The notes under the pieces were generated by a model that saw nothing but the letters and a program-made list of their open reading frames with translations, searched no databases and was not told the origin of the DNA. Below, piece by piece: positions 1-5,094 of a DNA stretch of 5,094 bases (positions are counted from its first letter, which is position 1; each line of letters starts with the position of its first letter). The position numbers were made by a program, and so were the translations under genes. The stretch is from Bdellovibrionales bacterium (GTDB taxonomy: Bacteria > Bdellovibrionota > Bdellovibrionia > Bdellovibrionales > UBA1609): NCBI GenBank assembly GCA_026648125.1, contig JAPKGD010000186.1, positions 1 through 5,094 on the forward strand. Reading direction: 5' to 3'.

Positions 1-323
1 ACATCGTTCTTTTCTTGAGTTCGATCACGACAAGCTCTCGCGCGCTCCGAGAGGAAATCGACTACGGGATCAATGATCAGGGGTTGCCCGTCATTGTCAT
101 CTACCCTGAATATTCCACGAAGGAAAGCCTGCTGAACAATGGGGTGCTGAAACAGGAGATTGAAAATCTTTGGGGAAGGTTGTCAGTTTTTCGGGATTCA
201 ATGAGCAAAGTTCCTACACTGCATGTTCCGATGAACAAAGAACTCATCAAATCTTCCTTGCAGGATAGTGGGTTCATGGTTGGAAGCAAGACGACCCCCG
301 ACATCTACAGGTACAAGCCGTAA
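1..323 (+). CDS. thsB: Thoeris ThsB-like TIR domain protein, 5'-truncated by window edge
   Basis: This is the C-terminal part of a TIR-like protein of the MTH538/DUF1863 (ThsB) family. The reading frame is open from base 3 to the TAA at 321-323. A TTG at 15 could be mistaken for a start, but the codons before it read I-V-L-F and continue smoothly into LSSITTSSRALREEIDYGI, the usual TIR beta strand plus following helix, so the gene begins outside the window. The second Glu of LREEI (codon 54-56) aligns with the catalytic NAD+-cleaving Glu of TIR domains. Other family hallmarks are GLPVIVIYPEYS, LWGRL, FRDSMSKVPTLHVP and the tail segment IKSSLQDSGFM. The family is typically about 170-190 residues, so roughly 60-80 are missing here. 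In type II Thoeris, ThsB detects phage and converts NAD+ into an ADP-ribose-based signal (histidine-ADPR). The membrane effector gene follows 32 bases downstream, which supports the assignment. Confidence 0.85.
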   Translation, partial: IVLFLSSITTSSRALREEIDYGINDQGLPVIVIYPEYSTKESLLNNGVLKQEIENLWGRLSVFRDSMSKVPTLHVPMNKELIKSSLQDSGFMVGSKTTPDIYRYKP

Positions 324-355
324 TCCATCGGCACATCGAATCGAGCGTCCAAGTC

Positions 356-1192
356 ATGGCAAAGGTGCATTTTTTTGACAAGCGAATTTTCAAGATATTT
401 CTTGAAATTACATCTGGCATCGGTGTCGTGCTGTCGCTGGTCGTTATCTTCATTGATATTCCGAAAGCGTGGAAAATCCCAGGAGCGACAATCTTCTTGG
501 GGCTTCTTGCCCTGATCTATGTGGCGATCTGGTTATGGTCAAACCGGCTCAACCATATAAACATAAGCGTCGAAGGCAGCGAGGTGACGATCAAGGTCGG
601 CGACATTTTTCAGCAGCCAGGACTAAAGGCCATTGCGTTCAATGAGTATTTCGATACACAGGTGGACAACAGAATCATTGCTGAGAGTTCACTCAACGGC
701 ATCTTTGTCAAACACCATTTGAATGGTGCCGTCGAAAATCTCGATAACCATATCGATCGCTATGCATTTGATCAAAGCGAGAAATTGGGGGTTAACAACG
801 GCAGAAGAGAAGGAAAGAAGCAGAGGTATCAAATAGGAACGGTTTGCCTCTATAAGGACTATCTTCTGACTGCTTTCTCCAAGTTCGATGAGAACAACAA
901 GGCTGTGCTGACCATGCCGGAATATCTGGCATTTCTGATTAATTTTTGGGACAAAGTGAACAATGTATATGCCCAGCAGAGTGTGTCCGTCACCATTTTT
1001 GGCTCCGGAATTACGCGCATTGCTGGTCACAAAAATATTGGCGACGAAGACTTGCTGAAGATAATGCTGTGGACATTCAGAATCAGCGAGATGCGATTCA
1101 AATACCCCGCAAGACTCACCATTATTATTCACAAAGACAAGATCAATCAGATCAACCTGCTTGATATCAAGTCCGCGAGAAACGGCGTGTGA
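356..1192 (+). CDS. thsA: Type II Thoeris effector ThsA: two transmembrane helices plus macro domain
   Basis: A complete 278-residue protein. Two hydrophobic helices lie at about residues 14-35 (after a basic FDKRIFK start) and 43-62, separated by a short polar turn, so it should sit in the inner membrane. The rest, about 68-275, matches the ThsA macro domain (DUF6430-like). Visible landmarks are VTIKVGDIFQ (77-86), IAFNEYFDT (93-101), SLNGIF (112-117), IGTVCLYKDYLLTAFSKFDE (160-179), LTMPEYLAFLINFWDKV (185-201) and the ligand-loop motif FGSGITRI (215-222). In type II Thoeris the macro domain binds the ADP-ribose derivative made by ThsB, and the membrane helices then assemble to kill or arrest the infected cell. 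That role is known for the family and inferred here. The ATG at 356 is the only sensible start, because the hydrophobic helix follows at once; no good ribosome-binding site is visible, so translation may depend on the upstream thsB. GC is moderate (26 of 60 bases in 1021-1080). Confidence 0.85.
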   Translation: MAKVHFFDKRIFKIFLEITSGIGVVLSLVVIFIDIPKAWKIPGATIFLGLLALIYVAIWLWSNRLNHINISVEGSEVTIKVGDIFQQPGLKAIAFNEYFDTQVDNRIIAESSLNGIFVKHHLNGAVENLDNHIDRYAFDQSEKLGVNNGRREGKKQRYQIGTVCLYKDYLLTAFSKFDENNKAVLTMPEYLAFLINFWDKVNNVYAQQSVSVTIFGSGITRIAGHKNIGDEDLLKIMLWTFRISEMRFKYPARLTIIIHKDKINQINLLDIKSARNGV

Positions 1193-1196
1193 TCAC

Positions 1197-2258
1197 ATGA
1201 ATTTCCGCATCGCTGACACCTTTACCGACAGCCTCGCGCGCCTCACCGGCGAGGAGCAGAAAGCCGTCAAGACCACGGCCTTCGACTTGCAGATGAACCC
1301 GGCCAATCCCGGCATGAGCTTCCACAAGCTCGACCGCGCCAAAGATCCGCGCTTCTGGTCGGTGCGTGTGGGGTCAGACATTCGGCTCATCGTCCACAAA
1401 TCGGCCAGCAGCCTGCTGCTGTGCTATGTGGATCACCACGACAAGGCGTATGCGTGGGCGGAACGGCGCAAGCTGGAGGTGCATCCTGCGACGGGCGCAG
1501 CGCAGTTTGTGGAGGTGCGCGAGCGCGTGGAGGAAATCCGCGTGCAGAAGGTGGTGGAGGTGGATGCGCCTGTCCGTGCCGACCCACCAAAGCGGGTGAT
1601 CAAGCCAATGTTGTTCGCGCAGACGCCAGAGCAGTTGCTGCTGGGTTTCGGCGTACCGGTGGAGTGGTTGGAGGATGTGCGCAAGGCGAACGAGGACACG
1701 CTGTTCGATCTGGTCGATCACCTGCCCGCCGAAGCCAGCGAGGCCCTGCTGGAACTGGCGACCGGCGGCACACCCAAGCCCGCACCGGTGGTGGTGCAGC
1801 CCAATGCCGACCCCTTCGAGCACCCGGACGCACTGCGGCGCTTTCGCGTGGTGTCGAATGTCGAGGAGCTGGAGCGCGCGTTCGAGTACCCGTGGGAGAA
1901 GTGGGCGATCTTCCTGCACCCGGATCAGCGCCAGTTCGTCGAGCGCGATTTCAATGGCGCGGCTCGTGTGTCTGGCTCCGCTGGTACTGGCAAGACTATC
2001 GTGGCGCTGCACCGCGCCGCGCATCTGGCACGCGCCAACCCGGATGCACGAGTCTTGCTGACAACCTTCTCGGAAGGCTTGGCGACCGCGCTGCGCACCA
2101 AGCTGCGCCACCTGATCAGTGCCGAGCCGCGCTTGGGCGAGCGGATCGATGTCGCCGCGCTCGATGCCGTGGGCCTGCGGCTATATGAGGCGAGTTTTGG
2201 CAAGGCAAAGGTCGCCAGCACGCGCGACGTGAAATCGCTGCTGGCCAAGCACGCCTGA
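1197..2258 (+). CDS. RelE/ParE-like domain fused to UvrD-type superfamily 1 helicase, 3'-truncated remnant
   Basis: 353 residues from the ATG at 1197, four bases after the thsA stop. An in-frame TTG at 1161 would add twelve residues that do not belong to the family. Residues 1-91 resemble the RelE/ParE toxin fold: an N-terminal helix with TFTDSLARL, then NPANPGMSFHKL, RFWSVRVGSDIRLIV and YVDHHDKAYAWAERR. A linker follows. The start of a superfamily 1 helicase comes next: Q-motif-like HPDQRQF (241-247), Walker A GSAGTGKT (260-267) and motif Ia VLLTTFSEGLA (286-296). The protein stops at LLAKHA, before motif II (DExx) and all later motifs. Full-length relatives are roughly 650-700 residues, so about half is lost and ATPase/helicase activity is not expected. 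The segment is much GC-richer than its neighbours (39 of 60 bases in 1861-1920, against 26 of 60 in 2581-2640). The end coincides with a switch to unrelated toxin sequence, so this is best read as a broken gene. Whether the RelE-like domain is toxic is unknown. Confidence 0.75.
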   Translation: MNFRIADTFTDSLARLTGEEQKAVKTTAFDLQMNPANPGMSFHKLDRAKDPRFWSVRVGSDIRLIVHKSASSLLLCYVDHHDKAYAWAERRKLEVHPATGAAQFVEVRERVEEIRVQKVVEVDAPVRADPPKRVIKPMLFAQTPEQLLLGFGVPVEWLEDVRKANEDTLFDLVDHLPAEASEALLELATGGTPKPAPVVVQPNADPFEHPDALRRFRVVSNVEELERAFEYPWEKWAIFLHPDQRQFVERDFNGAARVSGSAGTGKTIVALHRAAHLARANPDARVLLTTFSEGLATALRTKLRHLISAEPRLGERIDVAALDAVGLRLYEASFGKAKVASTRDVKSLLAKHA

Positions 2259-2275
2259 GAGCGTCGGAGATAATT
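2245..2275. other. Recombination junction between helicase fragment and toxin fragment
   Basis: Helicase-like protein sequence ends in frame at LLAKHA with the TGA at 2256-2258. From about 2258 another frame reads RASEIISQSFTGLAVGFGES, which runs smoothly into the toxin protein beginning at the GTG at 2300. That toxin frame is open from 2189, but only from about 2258-2265 onwards does it look like genuine protein. Base composition drops sharply at the same place. This suggests a join between two unrelated genes, each broken at the site. I see no inverted repeats or target duplication that would point to an insertion sequence. A misassembly cannot be excluded from sequence alone. Confidence 0.55.
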
Positions 2276-2299
2276 TCGCAGTCTTTCACTGGTCTCGCT

Positions 2300-3397
2300 G
2301 TGGGTTTTGGCGAGAGCCTAAATGACCTTGTCCAAGCGGTTCCTGAGCTCGGCCACCTCGCAAAGACTGCCTACGCGGACCCTTCAGCGGCTTGGACGGC
2401 CACCATGAATTTTGCCCTCAACCTAGATGTTGTTGCGGGGGTAATGATCAATGGCTTGATAGCCGATGGGGGCCTTTTAGCAAATGGTTCTGCCTACGAT
2501 CGAGGTCGTATTGTTGGTCGATATGCCATTGATATCATATCCATTATTGGCTCCGGAGGAGCGTTAGCGGCGAACAAAGGCCTAGCCACCACCAGTAAAG
2601 GAATTAAAGTTCTCGCAAAAGAAAGCAAGCTCTTTAGACGAATCAGCCACGCCATTCCGCCAAAGGCAATGATCGAGACAGAAAAAGCCGCACTACGTCT
2701 GGACGAAATTGCCACCAAAATGAATGCTTCGGCAAAATCAGGATTGAAATTTCACATTGAGCGCGATCCAAAACTGGCACAGGCAATTACTACAGGTTAC
2801 CATAAAGCCCTAAAGCAAGGCCGCACGGCGACTGCAAAGTACCTCGAAAGAATTGCTGCTTCAAAACAGCCTTTGACCAGATCAGTTGATGAGATTGCTG
2901 AGTTTCACCATAACCTCAGGCCATCCATGGCCAAAGCCCCGAGCGCATCGCGAGAAGGACTATTTTCAAGAGCTATTCCCAGCGAGGGAGTGATCGCCGG
3001 AAAAAAGGTAAAGTTCTCAAAGGAAAATGTATTTCAAGATCACCCTGGACTGGTTACAAACGAACATCGCTTTACCATTGGTGGCGAATTCGGGCACCGC
3101 GGACTTTATATGGTCGAAGGCAGTGCCGATAAGGCCAAACACGTTTTATCCGCCGAAACCAGAACTCCCGTGGGTAATCTGATTTCAGATGAGAAACAGA
3201 TAAAAGTGAATGGCATCTTGGATTTAACCAAAGGCGAAACTAGAAACATTTTAAAATTGGACCAAAAAGACTTTTCCGGGCTGGATTATGATTACAGCCA
3301 AGCGATTGGAGACGTTGCCATTGAGCATGGGTTTAGTGGTATTGTTTTCGAATCCACTCAAGTTGCAGGGGCTATCAATGTCGTCCTCTTTAAATGA
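2300..3397 (+). CDS. C-terminal fragment of a polymorphic toxin with RES-like (NADase) toxin domain
   Basis: 365 residues if the GTG at 2300 is used. That start has no visible ribosome-binding site, and related-looking protein sequence continues upstream to about 2260, so the true N-terminus (delivery and stalk region) is probably lost. Residues 1-110 look like the Gly/Ala-rich pre-toxin region of secreted polymorphic toxins: FGESLNDLVQAVPELGHLAK, then DRGRIVGRYAIDIISIIGSG. A charged helical linker covers about 120-235. The last part (about 240-365) resembles the RES domain: EHRF (Arg257), RGLYMVEGSADKAKHVLSAE (Tyr270 and Glu286), GILDLT, and the end motif QAIGDVAIEHGFSGIVFEST followed by INVVLF. 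RES toxins degrade NAD+ using an Arg-Tyr-Glu set. The Tyr-Glu spacing here is longer than in classical RES toxins such as MbcT, so the assignment is probable, not certain. The next gene overlaps by 20 bases, as is usual for toxin-immunity pairs. An untyped ADP-ribosyltransferase-like toxin is the main alternative. Confidence 0.65.
   Translation: MGFGESLNDLVQAVPELGHLAKTAYADPSAAWTATMNFALNLDVVAGVMINGLIADGGLLANGSAYDRGRIVGRYAIDIISIIGSGGALAANKGLATTSKGIKVLAKESKLFRRISHAIPPKAMIETEKAALRLDEIATKMNASAKSGLKFHIERDPKLAQAITTGYHKALKQGRTATAKYLERIAASKQPLTRSVDEIAEFHHNLRPSMAKAPSASREGLFSRAIPSEGVIAGKKVKFSKENVFQDHPGLVTNEHRFTIGGEFGHRGLYMVEGSADKAKHVLSAETRTPVGNLISDEKQIKVNGILDLTKGETRNILKLDQKDFSGLDYDYSQAIGDVAIEHGFSGIVFESTQVAGAINVVLFK
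3367..3371 (+). promoter_or_regulatory. Ribosome-binding site for the candidate immunity gene
   Basis: AGGGG lies six bases before the ATG at 3378, inside the 3' end of the toxin gene. It supports the ATG at 3378 over the upstream in-frame ATG at 3288, which would add 30 residues read out of frame through the toxin domain. Confidence 0.5.
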
Positions 3398-3995
3398 TAT
3401 CAGGGCCGCTCAGCTCAACCGGAATATTAGCGAACTTCTCCAGCTCGAAGGTTCCGAACGGGTTGAACGACTTTCGGGTGGCGTTGCTCCAGATGCCTTA
3501 ATGCGGCAAATCAATCAAATCACCAAAGAACTCTCCCTCGCTTGCTCTGCAAACCCAAATCTTCCCCTTGAACTGGCACTGTGGAATTGCCTCCGTCCAT
3601 GCAATGAGGACTCCGTTCGTGCACTTTGTGAGCTCAGGCATTTTATTTTCTTTTATACCCAAGCCATGGACAAAGGGCCTGATTCCACTGATCTGACGAA
3701 GATCAAAGTTTCAAGGAAGGCTTTCGAACTGCAATTGGTCATCGATACAGGAGTGCCGTGGGGCCCAGTGGGAGATTCGAAGGCCTATATTCCATTGAAG
3801 GATTGGCTGGATGTGGCCCAAGAGGGGTTTTCATTGATTCGACAATTTATCGAGGGCCCCTATCAATCCTGGCCCGAAATTGAATCGTTTCGCGATGTCC
3901 ATGGTCGCGTCTTCCTGAATCGAGCCCGAATCCTGCAGGAGGATCCAAGCTATAAAGCGATTCTTCAGCTTAAACACACGGTCGATCAGTTTTAG
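3378..3995 (+). CDS. Candidate immunity protein for the RES-like toxin (unrecognised family)
   Basis: 205 residues, starting inside the last 20 bases of the toxin gene and preceded by AGGGG at a good distance. I do not recognise the family. There is no signal peptide or membrane segment, so it should be cytoplasmic. It looks mostly helical: an amphipathic N-terminal region (1-55), a Cys-containing segment LALWNCLRPCNEDSVRALCE (66-85), an aromatic stretch HFIFFYTQAM (88-97), then FELQLVIDTGVPWGPVG (116-132), and a conserved-looking Trp-rich region around DWLDVAQEGFSLIRQFIEG and YQSWPEIESF (142-171). The role is inferred only from position: a small soluble protein gene directly after, and overlapping, a polymorphic toxin's toxic domain is usually the cognate immunity gene. 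An immunity protein would bind and block the toxin in the producing cell. The gene appears intact, unlike the toxin it follows. Confidence 0.7.
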   Translation: MSSSLNDIRAAQLNRNISELLQLEGSERVERLSGGVAPDALMRQINQITKELSLACSANPNLPLELALWNCLRPCNEDSVRALCELRHFIFFYTQAMDKGPDSTDLTKIKVSRKAFELQLVIDTGVPWGPVGDSKAYIPLKDWLDVAQEGFSLIRQFIEGPYQSWPEIESFRDVHGRVFLNRARILQEDPSYKAILQLKHTVDQF

Positions 3996-4017
3996 TTGTT
4001 AGATTTTAGTTATTTGA
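3990..4017 (+). repeat. Two tandem copies of a 14-base AT-rich unit
   Basis: TTTTAGTTGTTAGA is followed directly by TTTTAGTTATTTGA, 12 of 14 bases identical. The first copy contains the TAG stop of the upstream gene. No hairpin, clear terminator or convincing promoter is seen in the 69-base gap that follows that stop. The repeat may be chance in an AT-rich patch. Confidence 0.35.
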
Positions 4018-4064
4018 TGCGCTGCGTATCGTCCAGGGGTAGCTGAGGTCCTATCATTTTCTAC

Positions 4065-5094
4065 ATGAGGGCCGAGCGCGAAAAGATACAATTTGCGGAT
4101 TATACGACCGGCAGCAAAAACGGCATGGCCACCCTCCAACCTGTGGGCAGCCATCAAGTCATCCAACTCAACCCCCTTCAAAAGCAGTACCTTGAGCACT
4201 TAGAAAACGGAATGAGTGTGGAGCAAATGGTGCTCCATTACCTCAAGCAAGGCTGGTTGGTTCGTTTTTCTGAACTTTATGAACTCATGCACGTTCTGGT
4301 GCAAAACCGACTCATCATTAATCAAAGCTGGAATGATCTCTTTTTTAATCAAGACGAACTCCACAAGGCCGCCACCGACGGAATCTCCGCACCCACGGCA
4401 CAGCCGGGATCAACACTCTCCCCCACCGTTTCAAGCGATGACCTTAAGGACCTTCCTTTCTTTCATGACCTCAACCAAGATTTGCTCGATATATTTTCTC
4501 AGCGAGCTCTTCGCTATCGCACGGCAAGCCACACCCGACTTTGTACACAGGGTCAGCACACGCGCGATCTTTACGTACTCACTGAGGGACAAGCCGCCGT
4601 CTTGAGATCCGACAATACGGGACACCGCAGGCTCATTAGCCGACTCGGTTCACCGGCCGTTTTTGGCGAAGGTGGTTTTTTACTCAACCGCCCCAGATCC
4701 GCCGACGTGCTCACTCTCACACCTTCCACCGTGATCCGCATTCAGCATCACCAAAACTTTGATCGGCTTATTCAAGAATCAAAAGCGACACAACTGCATC
4801 GAAGGCTTTGGGTTCTCCATGCTCTCGCCACCTCAAAACTCTTTAAAGAGCAGCCCTTAGAGGTGTGGAGCGATGTGGCCACCCTCGGCCAAATTCGCCA
4901 GGCGCCTGCGGAAACCTTTTTATTTCAAGAAGGCACCCACGGCATGGCCTTTTACATTCTCATTCAAGGTGAGATGTCGGTGTGGCAGGCCGGCAAAAAG
5001 ATCAATACTCTCCTTCAAGGAGCTTGCTTTGGCGAAGTGGCCCTTATGGCGAGCCTAGGTGCTCGCACCGCAAGCGTTAAGGCCGAGAAGACCT
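4065..5094 (+). CDS. Tandem cyclic-nucleotide-binding domain protein with PqqD-like N-terminus, 3'-truncated by window edge
   Basis: An open frame from the ATG at 4065 to the end of the window, at least 343 residues with no stop reached. An in-frame TGA at 4044 rules out a longer N-terminus. A GAGG at 4045-4048 is rather far upstream to be an ideal ribosome-binding site. Residues about 25-88 resemble a PqqD-like or winged-helix region: VIQLNPLQKQYLEHLENGMS, then VEQMVLHYL, and SELYELMHVLVQNRLI. A Ser/Thr/Pro-rich linker (105-124) follows. The first cyclic-nucleotide-binding domain covers about 128-236, with LPFFHDL, DLYVLTEGQAAVL and a phosphate-binding cassette FGEGGFLLNRPRSA (200-213). The second begins near 258 (KLFKEQP) with FLFQEGTHGMAFYILIQGEM and cassette FGEVALMASLGARTA (322-336). 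The key Glu and Arg are present in both. Such proteins sense cAMP or cGMP, but the output domain, if any, lies beyond the window. No link to the toxin genes is evident, though all share the strand. Confidence 0.85.
   Translation, partial: MRAEREKIQFADYTTGSKNGMATLQPVGSHQVIQLNPLQKQYLEHLENGMSVEQMVLHYLKQGWLVRFSELYELMHVLVQNRLIINQSWNDLFFNQDELHKAATDGISAPTAQPGSTLSPTVSSDDLKDLPFFHDLNQDLLDIFSQRALRYRTASHTRLCTQGQHTRDLYVLTEGQAAVLRSDNTGHRRLISRLGSPAVFGEGGFLLNRPRSADVLTLTPSTVIRIQHHQNFDRLIQESKATQLHRRLWVLHALATSKLFKEQPLEVWSDVATLGQIRQAPAETFLFQEGTHGMAFYILIQGEMSVWQAGKKINTLLQGACFGEVALMASLGARTASVKAEKT

Noticed and set aside
689..1132. 147-residue minus-strand open frame opposite thsA
   Set aside because: No recognisable features, and it lies wholly opposite the well-supported macro domain coding sequence.
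1161..1196. Upstream TTG start for the helicase gene
   Set aside because: The added residues come from the overlapping end of thsA in another frame and do not resemble the family; the ATG at 1197 starts the RelE-like fold cleanly.
1374..2111. Long minus-strand and alternative-frame open frames across the helicase segment
   Set aside because: They are shadows in GC-rich DNA where stop codons are rare. Their products are Arg/Cys/Ala-rich without motifs, while the + frame from 1197 shows clear helicase motifs.
1200..2281. Possible short direct repeat flanking the GC-rich block (AATTTCCGCA near 1200 and AATTTCGCA near 2272)
   Set aside because: The match is short, contains a gap, and the left copy lies within coding sequence of the helicase; it is not convincing as a target duplication.
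3996..4064. Terminator or promoter between the immunity candidate and the next gene
   Set aside because: I found no stem-loop followed by T residues and no -35/-10 pair with acceptable spacing.
4216..4605. 129-residue + frame near the right end
   Set aside because: It overlaps the cyclic-nucleotide-binding protein in another frame, and its product is low-complexity without motifs.
1..5094. CRISPR array, tRNA or rRNA gene, insertion sequence
   Set aside because: No regularly spaced repeats, no tRNA-like cloverleaf or rRNA segments, and no transposase or terminal inverted repeats were seen.

Overview
The window looks like a stretch of bacterial accessory DNA, probably proteobacterial. It is gene-dense, all real genes are on the + strand, and it is a mosaic of defence, helicase and toxin pieces with different base composition. 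Taxonomy is uncertain. The helicase fragment is GC-rich and resembles a family common in Proteobacteria. The last gene, with tandem cyclic-nucleotide-binding domains, would suit a Bdellovibrio-like or deltaproteobacterial genome, but this is only an impression.

Left part (1-1192): the 3' end of a thsB-like TIR gene, then a complete thsA gene encoding two membrane helices and a ThsA-type macro domain. Together they form a type II Thoeris anti-phage system. In this system the TIR protein senses infection and makes an ADP-ribose-derived messenger, and the macro domain of the membrane effector binds it and triggers abortive growth arrest.

Middle (1193-about 2260): a sharply GC-richer block carries the first half of a superfamily 1 (UvrD-like) helicase with a RelE/ParE-like N-terminal domain. 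It has the Walker A motif, then stops before the DExx box and all later helicase motifs, so it is almost certainly a remnant. The sequence then switches abruptly to the C-terminal part of a polymorphic (secreted) toxin (about 2260-3397). That toxin piece ends in a domain resembling RES-type NAD-degrading toxins. A 205-residue gene overlaps the toxin's 3' end by 20 bases and is the natural candidate for its immunity protein.

Right part (3996-5094): a 69-base gap containing a small 14-base tandem repeat, then a gene that runs off the window. It encodes a PqqD-like N-terminal region and two cyclic-nucleotide-binding domains, each with a recognisable phosphate-binding cassette. It has no stop codon inside the window and is easily missed.

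A common thread, which is inference, is NAD+ metabolism used as a weapon: a TIR domain (cleaves NAD+), a macro domain (reads an ADP-ribose signal) and a RES-like toxin (degrades NAD+). The pieces appear to have been assembled by recombination and need not work together.
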